From: Kuschelorhynchus macadamiae
Lineage: Eukaryota; Arthropoda; Insecta; Coleoptera; Curculionidae
Direction of reading: 5' to 3'
Length of the DNA stretch: 64,000 bases
NCBI GenBank assembly: GCA_030620095.1
Contig: JAUTXW010003400.1
Span: 62,001-126,000 of the forward strand
The notes under the pieces: model-generated
What the model was told of the DNA's origin: nothing
The model's input: the letters and a program-made list of their open reading frames with translations, nothing else
The model's database searches: none
Program-made: the position numbers and the translations under genes
Part shown: positions 1 to 12,959 of the stretch, one piece after another
Layout of the letters: each line of letters starts with the position of its first letter
Numbering within the stretch: the stretch's first letter is position 1

Positions 1-1250
1 AATAAAGAATTTTTAATATTATTATTTAGTTCTAGTTAGTTTTCATAATTTGTCACCGTCACGCTTATTTAACTAAATATTCTGAACGAGGATCATTATA
101 ATTTACGAAAGTGTCCTTTATTAAATCGAATTATTATACTCTCTCATAAAAAATATTACTAAATGTTGAGACAAATATGAAAGAAAGTATGCTTTGGTAA
201 GATTTTCAAAATCTTGACATGCTAACGGCAAATCTTCATTAAATAAGATAAATTAAGACCTCCATGTAAAATGTATCAACTATTGCATTTTTTATAGTTA
301 GTTTTCGAATTTTAGGCGTGAATGACGATTCCTTTTTAATGAAGTTTTTGATTCGGTGTTTATGATGGAAGAGGGGTGAGAATGGGTACTTATTCGGCCA
401 ATTATTGAAGAAAATGTGTGAAATTTACTTAAAAAAAATGTAATATTTGATCACTATTATGAAAAAGGGAAAAGAAAACATGAGCACTACGATTTGGATT
501 GATTGGTTCAGCCTATTAATCTTCGTCAAAAACCTTCTCCGTCCTATTCAAGCAACCACGGTTTTATAAAGGCATCATCACTGCCTTACCGAGGAGGAAA
601 AGCTGGTGACATCTACTAGAAATAATTCTCACCGAATAAATGTGACATTATCATTGCCGTCTTCTTGCTGGAGTATCTTGCATTCTGCAAATTCCTTCGG
701 CTTCGAGTTTTTTGCATTCAAATACGCAGCTTTGCTGTGGTTTAGGTGTTATATGATAGCAGTGTATATCACGTGACTACCTTGGGTGTCATTTCTCAAG
801 TGTTACATATAGCACTGCTCAGATGAGATTTATGTCTTTCTTTCTTCTTTCCAAGTGAATAATTTAATGCCGGTGGTTACATATAGATCTTTCAATTTTG
901 GTGTGAAATTTAGGAGAATACGTACACTTATTGGCTTCAGTCGCTTTTTTCTAGTGAAGACCATTTTTTACAGTAAAAACACCATTTTTTAAAAAATGTT
1001 TAGACATCCCACGAAGGCCTGATGCCTAAGTATATTGTACGCCTACAGCTACGATACATCGTGGTTGACTTAATGAATCCGCACGCCCGGTAATCCAGGG
1101 CGAGGAGTCATTACTTGGTTTCTTATAATGAACTAAAAGAGCATTCTTACGATTAGGCAAGCGATACTCTCAAGAAAGTGTCTATAAAAACACCCAATTC
1201 GCCTGTGGTAGGGACTTGTTAGTTGGGATGCAATGGTTGTTATGAAAGCC
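1..1250. other. AT-rich DNA, no gene seen
   Basis: No open frame, repeat with clear borders or RNA gene was recognised here. The sequence is AT-rich with many stops in all frames. Confidence 0.5.
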
Positions 1251-1251
1251 C

Positions 1252-1369
1252 ATGCACCAATCTATCAATATCTATATATTTAAAACACTATGCATCAATT
1301 TAACAAATGAACGAATATTTCATGCAGACTATGCACCAATCAATCAATATCTATATATTTAAAACACTA
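1252..1369. repeat. 39-bp direct repeat pair
   Basis: A 39-bp sequence beginning ATGCACCAAT and ending TTTAAAACACTA occurs at 1252-1290 and again at 1331-1369, with one or two mismatches. The offset is 79 bp, so this looks like a short tandem duplication. Confidence 0.8.
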
Positions 1370-1440
1370 AGCTAAAATGTTCAGCAAGCTCGTGAGAGAG
1401 TTATACTGCACCAATTTATAGACCTTTCAACACTATTTTA

Positions 1441-2040
1441 TGACGTAAAAAGCTGCATTTTTGGCACACTGGTTGATAGTAGGATGTAGAGGTTAGATAA
1501 GAACGGATTTTTCAAAACTCAAATTTCAAGGGGGTGAAATCGCTCTTTAAATATTACAACATTTTATATTCAAAAAAACAGTTCTTTTTTCGAAGAAACA
1601 CTTAAACTCGCGTATATTATTTTCTATAGCAAGCGATTCTTCAAAATTCAAATTTCAAGGGGATGAAACCGCTCCATAAATATTACAATATTTTTTATTA
1701 AAAAACGGTTGATTTTTCGGAGAAACGCTTAAAGTCGTGTATTTTATTTGATTATTTTAAAATTTCTTAAAAATGTTTACAGGGTGTTTCAAAAAATGGG
1801 ACCAGGGTTTAATCACGATTCTGCTCAAACCGCTTGACGTAAAAAGCTGAATATTGAAGAATGTGGGAAGTTCGATAAGAAGAGATTTTTCAAAAATCAA
1901 ATTTTAAGGGGATGAAACCTTCTCTTAAATATTAAATTATATTATTACAATATTTTTTATTTAAAAAACGTAGTTTTTCAAAAAAAAACGCTTGAACCTG
2001 TAATTTTATTTTATTTTTTTACATATTTTTCAAAAAACGA
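1441..2040. repeat. degenerate ~125-bp repeat, three copies
   Basis: Three diverged copies share the order TTCAAAAxTCAAAT, AAGGGGxTGAAA, TAAATATTACAA, a run of A with a CG, then AAACxCTTxAA. They begin near 1507, 1633 and 1880. The 5' lead GACGTAAAAAGCTG also occurs twice (near 1442 and 1837). The phrase ACAGGGTGTTTC at about 1780 resembles the ends of many insect MITEs. The array is probably an old tandem satellite or a multiplied MITE; it encodes nothing visible. Confidence 0.6.
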
Positions 2041-2114
2041 AAATTATTTATAACAAAAAACTCCGAAGCGACTGTTGAGAAAAAATGAATGCAACAAAGC
2101 CTCCTTTGATGATT

Positions 2115-2224
2115 CGCACAAAAGCCGAAATTGCCGTGCAATGAATCGCACCTTCGAACCGGACCCTCCACACTATGTGGACGAATCAACGAATCGACGA
2201 AGCAACGAATAGTGAGTAGCGGGC
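2115..2224 (+). mobile_element. 3' half of the MITE family seen at 25.8-26.5 kb
   Basis: This stretch is clearly related to the right half of the MITE at 25799-26126: it has a GGACCCTCCACACTATG block, repeated ACGAATC words and the terminal GTAGCGGGC followed by ATTA. The left half is missing. It is therefore a truncated copy of the same non-autonomous family. Confidence 0.6.
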
Positions 2225-3685
<1,461 letters not shown>

Positions 3686-3859
3686 AACAAAAAATAAGCT
3701 AAATATATATACTTGATAGATGTTATTATAATAATATTTAAAAATTATAATAATAAAAACTTAATCATTATAAGTTTTACTTAATAAAAAAAAACAATAA
3801 AAAAAACAAAAAAGGAAAAAATTCTGGTTACTTGAATGTATGTATATTAGTATCCAGAC

Positions 3860-4880
3860 AGACTTGAATATGTTGACAATGTTAATGTGTTTGTGAATCG
3901 TCCAACTATTTTCACTTCAATCACCTGCCGAGATTTTTTCAGACCTTTACGTTTCAGGGTCCCTAGATCCCGAAAAACGTGTGTTCTCGATTCCGTCGGT
4001 CGGCCTGTCGGTCTGTCTGTTCGCGGCATAGCTAAAAACTACTTACCCTATGGACTCGGATTTTAGTCAAAAATTAAGGGTCATATGGTGGTAACCTGGT
4101 AACATTTTGGTAAAAATACAGTATGGCAAAACAAAATATCTGAAATTTTGCGTACAAATCAAGTATTATGTAGGAATTAATTGGAAAAATTTTGGTACGA
4201 ATCGAAGATGGCGGAACAAAATGGGGACTTGATAAAATATTTAAAAATTCAGCCCGAAAAAACTACTTATTGAACTGATTTCAAATTGTGTTCCATAACT
4301 AATTGCAGTATAGAGATGAACTAGTAAAACTGTGGTATTAATTAAAGATGGCTGAACAAAATGGCGGCAAAATAAAATTTTTGTAATCTGAAGAAATCAC
4401 CCTCTCAAGTTTAACATATATTCGCATTTTAGCGTCCCTAGATGCAATTCCGGCGGTCTGTTGTGTGTCAGTCCGCGGCATAGCTTAAAAACAATTCATT
4501 AGATTGACTTAAAATTTTGCCGGAACAAGATGGCGGCCTAGTGAAACGTTAAAAAATTATTACTAAAAAAAACTAATTATCCAATTTACCTCAAATTTTG
4601 CCAAAAAAATCAAGTGATACATAAGAATGAACTGGTAACATTTTGGTATGAATATAAGATAGCAAAACAAAATGGCGGCCTGATAAAATATTTAAAAAAT
4701 CAGTCTGAAAAAAAAATTACTTATTAGAGTAATTTCAAATTTTTTACAAGCATTAAGTATGATATAGAGATAGGCTGGTAAAATTGTGTTAAGAATTCAA
4801 GATAGCGGAAGAAAATGGCGGCCAAATAATATGTTAAAAAAATTATCATAAAAAATCTTCTTATTCAATTGACTGTAAAT
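3860..4880. repeat. ~144-bp degenerate tandem array with GTCxGTC module
   Basis: The phrase GAACAAAATGGCGGC and close variants recur at about 4218, 4361, 4527, 4671 and 4814, giving a period close to 144 bp. Between them lie ACTACTTATT and TTTCAAATT blocks. A module with CGGTCTGTC then CGCGGCATAGCT occurs at 3985-4032 and again near 4450-4485. Units have diverged by substitutions and small indels. It is a short satellite-like array, without coding potential, immediately 3' of a LINE tail (in the LINE's orientation). Confidence 0.75.
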
Positions 4881-5073
4881 TTTTAAACTATGTCCTGAAC
4901 TAAATTGGTTCTCACTTCACTAATTCTAATAAAAGGAAATATTCATGATGGAAGTTCCGGGTAACGGAAATTTACCGATTTTCTTTTTGTATATGTATGT
5001 CAACTATATTTAAATGGACTGGATACTCATGTCCCCTGGAGGGCATAATGTATGCCAATTCATCAGAAAAGAA

Positions 5074-6660
5074 TCAAATTCAAATTCAAATTCAAAAAAC
5101 ATTTATTGTGTAAAAATAAAAAAAATACAGTTAATATTACACAAAAGGACAAGGTACACTAGATAGTGGTATTAACAACCAGGCTCCAAATGTCAAAATT
5201 GATAAAAACATTAAGAGGAAAACAAAACACAAAAAAAACATTAATTAAAACATATTCAGATCAAGAGCTTTTAAACTTTGTCTGACCTCCTGCTTCAGTG
5301 TTCATTTCACAGTGAGCTTGGATTTAGAAGTTAAGCTTGGTAATAGTCTTGTGTTTTGGTTGTAGTCATAAGGTGCAAGATAAGAGAAGCCTGTCCGAAA
5401 AGTTTCGGTTCTAGGCCGGAGGATGTCGAAGTTAGCATAGACTCCCCGAAGCGGTCTGTCATGGACATCGCTTCTTCTAATAAGTTTTTCAGCTAAATAC
5501 TTTGGAGTCCGAGAGTTGATCACATTGAACACAAAACAGATGAAATGAACAAATCTCATCTTATTCATTTTGAGCATTTTTCATAAAATGGGGTAATATG
5601 AGAATATCTTTGAACTTTAGTTATAAAATGGATGCAAAAGTTCTGCATTCTTTGTAACCTCATGGGACTCTCATTCGTCAAACAAGGTTCATAAACGACA
5701 TCTGCATAATGAAACAGACACCAGCGAGACATGATTTTCAAATTTAGGTCTAGAATCAAGAAGTAGCCCAAGGCTCTTAATAACTGTACTACAAGGGATT
5801 TCACGTCCATCGATCTCCAGACTCAGTCCAACCGCATCCCGCAGAAAATAAGGTGAACCAATCAAAATCTGCTGAGTCTTCTCAGGATTCAGTATTAAAC
5901 CATTGTTTTTTGTCCAAGAAGATATGGAATCTAAATCCTGGTTAATCAGCTCACCAGCAACACTCATGGAAGTTGATGCAAAGCTACTGAAAAGTTGGAC
6001 GTCATCAGCACAAAAATGAATACTGCACGTTTTAGGCGCAACTGTAAATCAGCCACCGCAATGAAAAACAGAAGGGGTCCCAGCACTGATCCCTGAGGAA
6101 CCTCGGAAGTTATTTGAACAATATCCGACACCAGTGTGTTGCCCGCACATTTAAGAAAAGTGAGTGTGGCCATTTATGCCATAGTATTTCAGTTTCGCCA
6201 TAAGACATTTAAAACTAACAGAGTCAGAGACCTTGGATCATATCCAAACATGTAAGAGAGACCACCTTCCGATCATCCAGAGCAATCAGACAATCATCAA
6301 CAAGATCGATTAGTGCCGTGACCGTTCCAAATCTCTTGCGAAAACCAGACTGAGTCTTTGGGAGAATTCCACTCTCATCCAAATAGTCACAAAGCTGTTT
6401 GTGTAAGACACCTTCAGTAACCTTTAAAGAGATACAGAGGAGGCTAATAGGTCTAAGATCATTAAGAGAAGTTATTGGCACGGAAGGACTTTTCGGAATA
6501 GATACCTTGATAATGTGAGTTAACCGGGCTGCTATTACCTCCAAGGAGAGTTGTAGCATTTTCGCTGACATCCGTGGTTGTAGACAGATGGCAAGAGTTC
6601 GATAATGCTTTAGAGATTCAAGCTTCCTTGTGATTCTTTCAACATAATCAAGGACATTTA
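5074..6660 (-). mobile_element. non-LTR retrotransposon fragment (RT domain), decayed
   Basis: Reading the minus strand, consecutive open pieces give LINE reverse-transcriptase blocks in order: LRPISLLCISLKVTEGVLHK, then KTQSGFRKRFGTVTAL, then VPQGSVLGPLLF, then a thumb region with NPEKTQQILIGS and, at 5302-5577, a C-terminal tail typical of Jockey/CR1-like elements. The frame is broken by shifts near 5800-5970 and 6170-6230, and the YADD-type active site is not intact. The 3' end at 5074-5098 is a short (GAATTT)n tail beside an AATAAA. The element is 5'-truncated and abuts a second, different LINE fragment near 6660. Assignment to a precise clade is not possible by eye. Confidence 0.8.
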
Positions 6661-7190
6661 GGATTGAATAAGAGGTGCGAGTAATACTCAATGCTGAGTT
6701 TGACTTGCGAACTATAAAGGATATACAAGTTGACAGAAGAAAAATATTTTCGAGCTCGGAAAAGGAAATTCACTTTCTTCTCAGCTGCTGTGGCAAATGA
6801 GGTGATGCGATTATACCAACGAAGATCTTTTTGAAAAGAGACACCAACTAAGCTAAATAAATTTGACTTGAAGCATTTGATGATCCATTTAAATGGTGTG
6901 GGTATTAGGAGATAATTTGTAAGATAGTAAACATGATTGTGTCTTAGTGGCGTTAAAATGGACAAAGTTCTTTGCTCCGCATTCTACGATTGTAATCATC
7001 AATTTCAGGTTTGTTAAAATGTATGTTGGAGTGGAGTGTACTATCGTCAGCATAGCTGTGAATAGGATTGCTGGTAGAAGAAGGCAGATCATTGATGTGC
7101 AGGAGGAATAGTGTATGATGGTGTCAACACTGAACCTTGTGGAACGCCTGCGTTGATTTGGCGAAATTTGATGAATGGCCGTCAACTACT
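6661..7190 (-). mobile_element. second non-LTR retrotransposon fragment (RT C-terminal part)
   Basis: Minus-strand frames contain LVGVSFQKDLRWYNRITS, a run rich in AAEKKxxFLFRARKYFS, and SQVKLSIEYYSHL, which is the standard order downstream of the RT catalytic core in insect LINEs. Further upstream (7050-7190) frameshifted pieces recall the GVPQGS to ADD interval. The sequence differs from the neighbouring copy at 5.1-6.6 kb, so one fragment probably inserted beside or into the other. There are several frameshifts; it is not functional. Confidence 0.75.
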
Positions 7191-8345
7191 ACAGAACTAC
7201 TACTACTTTGGTGGCTTTACGTTTTAGCCACAAAAAGTTGAGATAGTGGGAAATCCTTTTTAACATGTGTGAATAAGTTTAACTACCAAAATTGGAAAAC
7301 AGAGGTAGATTATTTTTTTCTGTTGGTAAATTTGAAATTTAAAACTATAAAACGAAAACTAACAACACTAAAAACGAAATATGACAGCAATATGTGACGG
7401 ATATTCTATTACGAATGGTCTACAGCCATAACTCGGTTACAGTTGATGAGTTAGTTATGGGTAAAAATATTCATGGGCAAACCGGCCAAGAGATATCGCT
7501 GGAGGGCGTAACACCAACTACCAATTGTATGATATACCTTTTTTGTCATATATTTAATTTAAGGTTACAAAAGGTATCGAATAGTCAAATAAAAAAAAGT
7601 TGATAATGATCGCCCGGATCCGAAACGTCGGACTGAGAAACTCACCTCACCAATTTGTAGAGGAGAAAAAGTGACAATGATTTATTGAAAATTATTTTCA
7701 TCTAAATCCGTATTATTTGAGGAATTGCAAAAAATCGCCATCTAGTGACCACTAATAGAATCATTACGGTACATTTAATAGCTCTTCCACTTTTTTCTGA
7801 TACCAAGTTCAATGTAATTGATTTATCCAAAACAAAGATAGATATAAACCTTTGAAAGAAAAAAAGTTCGACATTCACCACTTTATTATTGAAAACATAA
7901 AAAAAAAGTTTTATGGTTGCCTGAAGAACACAATGCTTATGTTTGCGACAAATTTCAATTACGAAAATTCAAGAGAAAATCGTCCAATTTTTGGAGTTGC
8001 TGTTACACCCCCAGCGGCCATTTTTCGAACTTGAAAATAATTTTCAGCGATTTTTCTTTCTTTCTAAATATTTTCTCCATAATTGTCTGATCAACGGTTA
8101 CCGTTAATCATGGCCGGAGACCATACTTAATAGAACACCCGGTACAAAGGCGCATCAATTCGCCAAACCACAATTTAACAGAACAACAAATTGGCAGAAT
8201 GAGATAATTAAAAGAAAAAAATATTGAGTCTAAATACTATTCGACATTCGAAACTACATCTTTAATTATTTTAGTTTAATTTCTGATAATACATCATTTT
8301 TTTTAGGATAAATGACTAGATCATAGAAAACAATAGGAAAGAATT

Positions 8346-8346
<1 letters not shown>
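7191..8346. other. AT-rich DNA with small unassigned ORFs
   Basis: Two short open stretches (7394-7603 and 7852-8034, plus strand) have no recognisable domain. A hammerhead-like motif at 7599-7637 is listed separately. The remainder is AT-rich without visible structure. Confidence 0.45.
7599..7637 (+). ncRNA. hammerhead-like motif (candidate)
   Basis: The sequence TTGATAATGATC, then GCCCGGATC, then CGAAACGTC matches the layout of a hammerhead core: a CUGANGA-like box, a short hairpin (GATC pairing with GATC) and GAAAC. The first box has two deviations (U for C and A for G), so activity is doubtful. Similar motifs are known from Penelope-like elements; four others occur in this window. Confidence 0.3.

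Positions 8347-8408
<62 letters not shown>
8347..8408. repeat. (AT)n microsatellite
   Basis: About 60 bp of AT dinucleotide. It directly follows (in minus-strand sense) a block carrying a hammerhead-like motif. Confidence 0.97.
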
Positions 8409-8411
<3 letters not shown>

Positions 8412-8493
8412 ATCCTTCACGGATAGAAAAATACGATGTGTTTTCATTCCGGGTGTACATCCGTTCACTACTATCGATCTGAAAAGAACAGTT

Positions 8494-8535
8494 TTGTTGA
8501 CGTTTCACCACAATCACATTTGGCATTTTCGAAGC
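8494..8535 (-). ncRNA. hammerhead-like motif (candidate), possible Penelope end
   Basis: On the minus strand the order is GAAAATGCCA, a variable middle, then TGTGGTGAAACGTC. CCA and TGG can pair, leaving GAAAC next to the stem as in a hammerhead core, but the CUGANGA box is poorly preserved. The block ends in the (AT)n tract at 8347-8408, as a retroelement 3' end might. Confidence 0.25.
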
Positions 8536-8639
8536 TTTCGTTCTCGCGTCCGAATAGAGGCTGAAGTGTTAGCGACTGCGAGCTTTTCTTTATTTCTGTT
8601 TCCGGATGTTGCTGTTGTTGTTGCGCTAATTCCGCTTGA

Positions 8640-9540
8640 AAGACGTATTGCCTGTCGTGGTCAAGTTTATACCTTTTAAGGTAATTTAAAATTGATTGGT
8701 TATTGATATACTTCTCCATTGCCTTACTCATAATTGGGAGTAGGAATATGGGTCAGTAGATAGAGTTTTGGAACCTTTTTTGGGAACAGGCTGTACACGA
8801 GCAGATTTCTCTGTACACGAGCTTTTAGGCAAAATGCCCTAGTCATAATTTGAATAACATGGAAAGGATAGGAGTTCAGAAGCGCACTTTTTTAGGACTA
8901 TGGCCGGAATACCATCACGGCCAGAGGTCTTTTCGGTATTAAATGTTTTGAGAATACATCATACCTTTTTAACCCTGAAGGTAATTACGTGCATATTGTA
9001 TGGCAAAGCTGGTACTGATGAAAGAGGGAAGTGCTATAGACTTCGAGACGATTTGATCATCAGAAGTTAAGGGTGGAAAAAAGCTTTTGCAGAAGTACCG
9101 ATTAATGTTTCTGGCAAACGATCAAAAGAATTGGCTCCCATTTTGGCAAGAAGGAACATTCCCTTTCATATGTATGTTGAAGGCATTTTTGAAGTCGAGA
9201 ATTATGCGATTGTAATGATTTCGTGACTCGTTTTTAGCCTGTAGATTTTTTGAGGTAGGGTTCTTAAGGAAATTGTTATGAGTACGGATTTATTCTAGTC
9301 TGGCATTATTTCAGGATTTTAAAAGCCAAGGTGCATTTTTGGGCGGTTTTGAAGTCTTAATAGAATGTGGTATAAAGGTTTCTATACCTAATTGGATTTC
9401 ATTTGAGATTTGTGAATACTTTTCAGAAGGACCATTGGTAGAAAAACAAACATCATTCCAAGAGAAGGAAGAGTAAAGCAGCCCATCCCAATCGGTGGAA
9501 TTATAGTGCCAATTAGTACGAGGTGCCATGAATTCTACAA
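8640..9540 (-). mobile_element. non-LTR retrotransposon fragment (linker and RT N-terminal part)
   Basis: The minus strand opens with APRTNWHYNSTDWDGL and SFSWNDVCF, the conserved region between endonuclease and RT in a common insect LINE family. Frameshifted pieces follow, including NVPSCQNGSQF, and end with MEKYINNQSILNYLKRYKL and DRQY of the RT fingers. A plus-strand relative with the same RTxWHYNSxDWD motif lies at 16.77-17.47 kb. Many stops interrupt it; it is an old, inactive copy. Confidence 0.75.
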
Positions 9541-12000
9541 CTATACTTCAAATATACGCCAATGGCTTCTTCAATTTTTTTATGTTAAAATATTTACCTT
9601 CACTGTTTTTGTTTTCATGTTGACTGAAATTAGTTTCCACGTTCAAAAATATGTTTTTTAAAAAATTTCATACCCCTTAAAAATATTTATGCTGACAAGC
9701 AAAATCTAAATCCGCGAGACCATGATCTAGATTATTATGATTCAGTTCAGTTTACAGTGATCTATGGACTCTCTAAAAAACCCTAATATTTTTCAAAAAA
9801 ATTCAAATATCATACAATATGCATTTTAGCCCAAGAGTTCGTGACAGAAATCTGCAAGAGTTTTGTGATAGGTCATATTTAAATATGATGTAGTATTAAG
9901 GATATACATAAGTCTGCATACTCGTAAGTTCAGGAGTGGGACACCTGGCGACGGCGCGCTTTAAAATATGTTAAATTATTTCTTGCACTACCTAATGTAA
10001 GTGTTTCTTAATAGTGGAAAATTGGCGCTAAATTTGTTTATATTACAAAAAAACGTGAGAGAGTGGTCAGATAGCATAGCTGTGCATCGCGGTGAGTCAG
10101 AACAAGAGTTTTGTAATGGCTGATGGCTTGTTTACTACTTAACTATTGTATATAATTAAAGAAAAACAGTAAAACTTGAGTTTAATGGAACAGACGTAGT
10201 CAGCAGTCGACCGAAGTGCGGATATCGAGTACACGCCACTGCGTTCCACTACCTGTTCTTGCAAGTTGGTGCTGACTATTTACAACCTTGACATTAAATC
10301 TGATTGAAATATGTGCCACTACATAACTCTTGCAGTTTTTTGTCATGAGCTCTCCGGCTATTATATTAATAAAATATTGTGCTGTTACACGGGGAGCTAA
10401 ATATACTATACTCGAATAGGGTAAATTATGGGGAATGATTACTTTGGAGATAATTCAAACATTTAATTAAAATAGTAAGAGACTTTTGAGATATGGAGAT
10501 ATGCAAGCAAACCACTATATTAGTCTTTGGATGATTTTTCTGCTCAGAATCTTTGCACGCTATCCCATTAAAAGCATTGTTGTGTTCAGTATGCATGTAA
10601 CGACAAAAATCGATCATCCGCTTAATTTACGTAGGTAATGCACGCAAGCCGAAGTAGGTAAGTTTTGTCTGAAACCTAAGGACGATTACTTTATTTTAGT
10701 CAAGTTACACAAAGTTTGCGTGTATTAAACCACTTTCAATCTGGACCTGTTTTCCAACTGCACTAATGTGCTAGTCCGTATATTGTCCTAGTCAATGTTC
10801 ATGAATAATAAACTCCGTTTTACTTTTCAGTAGTTTTTTAATAAATAATGTGTCTTAGAAAGTGAACCCTACCTAGATATTATCTCTATTATATTTAACA
10901 TCGATTTTAGAAATTATGTTTGTAAATGATTGCTAATTTGATTTTAAAATTAATAAACCCGACTCCCGAATTCAAGATCATTGACAAGTTTAAAATCTAC
11001 TTACCTGCGAATTTGTTAAGTGGGCTGACATGGGAGGGGGAAGGCTGGAGAAGGAAGAGAGGTAATGCTATCAAGAGTAAGACGAAATCTTCTAGATATT
11101 TTAGTTATTGACCAGCAAAGTCTCAGCTCAATTAGTGTTATCTTTTTATAAAGTGTACATCACTTTGGGTGTGTCGTGTCCTGTCTGGGAGTTGGCAACG
11201 ACTTCGAGTTTATTTTCTATATCTTTAGGTGGTTTTATTTTTATTAAAACTTGGGAAAGGTTTACTATCGCAAATAGTGCCTGCGTACCTTATTTGGTAA
11301 CTGGCATAGAATATTTGGTTCAGAAACTATCATTCATGGTCTTATGTAAATTTGCACATATTAAGTACAAATTATTTACCTATATGTATATCGTTGTAAA
11401 TTGCTTTCGTGTGAAAAGAAACAACAATTATTTCAAAGGTACATTTGATAGTATAAACTTTAAATTATAATTCAGAGTAACTGCTTTGAAATGCAACCAC
11501 ATTGTTGAATACCAACTATCTTGATATATAAATGTTAAAAAAGCAGCCACCCGGAGAATACTTTGAACTGTAAAAATCCATACTTGCGGTAGTTATTCAA
11601 TCTTGCATTTTTTATCAAACTTCTGATATACTTCAAACGGTTACGATTGTCTAGTCCTCTTAGGTTACTTTAGTCTCGTTGCAATTAATTTTTAGCTATA
11701 TCAAGAATCAAGAATTATATTATTCAAGTAAATTTGGGTCAATACCCAGTTTTTGTATATCTGCCGAAACGAAAAAATTAAAAAGAAATCATTAGCCATG
11801 TTGAATAAAAGGAAAAAATAGAACACAATTAGTGATTAACCACATTTAAATAAGTCATCTCTAAGTCGAATTTCAATATAGAAGAAATGTATTTAATGAT
11901 AGGAACAGTTTGGGCCTATACAGAATTAGAAAGAAAATGAAAATAAACATTCAAGATCACCCGAACAAAAAGTAAATTTTATGGATGACATTACACGTTA
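9541..12000. other. AT-rich DNA, no gene seen
   Basis: Short open stretches at 10926-11111 and 11108-11470 (plus strand) show no domain, no splice borders and AT-driven composition; I regard them as chance. No repeat borders were recognised. Confidence 0.45.
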
Positions 12001-12680
12001 CTAGGGTTGACAAATCCTGATCGGCGTTTGGCGGGATTTGCTTTAAAAAAAGCGGGACATTAAAGAGAATAGCAGGACATTTTTCTTATGTTTAGAGTTT
12101 AGAGAGAGTTTATATGTTCGTAGTGACAAATTGCGGAAGGTACCTACATAAATAAATAATATCAACCCCCTTGGTAAAGTATATATTTTTTATAATATAT
12201 TTAAACAAACAAAAAATAGAACTTAATCCTTTACATTTATCAGTTTACAGATTTACCATAGTTAATAAATCCTTCTTTAAAGAAATAGGGCGTCAAATTA
12301 TTTTTTACCTGTGCTAGTTATTATTATTAATACAACCAAAAAGAAAAAAATCTAAAACAAAATATATTTAATTTATAATTAAAATATATTAATAAGGTAC
12401 TTTTTAATAAAATAATATGCCTTCTGCGACATTAAGTCACCTAAAAGCATTTAATTTTTTGAAACTGCATTGAAAAATTCTGAGCAACTCTGTCTAAAAT
12501 TTATTTTTATTTACAATTCAGATTTAATGCGATCTACGAGTAATTGGTTCTGATTATCATTCCAAGCGTTTTTAAAAATTATTTTGCAAACATCCTAAAA
12601 ATGCACAAACCAAAATGTAGTATACTATTTACTTGGCACATAGCAAAATAGGTAGATATCCCTATTATCCCTATTATCGG
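12001..12680. other. AT-rich DNA, possible transposon edge
   Basis: CTAGGGTTGACAAATCC at 12002 with nearby GCGGGAC and CAGGACA words recalls the ends of some insect DNA transposons, but no partner end was found. Nothing else is recognised. Confidence 0.3.
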
Positions 12681-12681
12681 G

Positions 12682-12957
12682 CCACCGTCCACAGATATTC
12701 TAATATATTTATTTTAGACGGTGGATCTCGCAGCCGATTCCATCATCTCACTTGCTAGACTTCATCTACTAATTCACGTGGAACGTAGTACGTTCGCATA
12801 CTATTCCCATGCTATAACCCCGGCTATAACGTTCGTCGTAGCTTATATCATCCAACGCCGGCGCCGGCCCGTCTCTATGTGGCCGTATCCCCGGAATCTT
12901 TCTCAATTGAATACTATATACGATTTTACAGGATTAATTGTAATTATTATAAAATGA
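12682..12957 (+). other. GC-rich island with a 78-codon open frame, unknown
   Basis: This block is much richer in G and C than its surroundings (for example CAACGCCGGCGCCGGCCCG near 12850). A plus-strand frame runs from 12721 through RRRRPVSMWPYPRN to a stop at 12957, and is preceded by TTTATTTTAG, which resembles a splice acceptor. CCACCGTC at 12682 and GACGGTGG at 12716 form an 8-bp inverted repeat around that site. The minus strand reads GYGHI by chance. I do not recognise the product; it could be an exon, a relic of a transferred sequence, or noncoding. Confidence 0.3.
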
Positions 12958-12959
12958 TA

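Noticed and set aside
11108..11470. 120-codon plus-strand frame
   Set aside because: No domain, no splice or start context, AT-driven composition.
12870..12900. GYGHI on the minus strand, like a K+ channel selectivity filter
   Set aside because: The residues before and after do not match a pore helix, and stops follow soon; most likely chance in a GC-rich patch.
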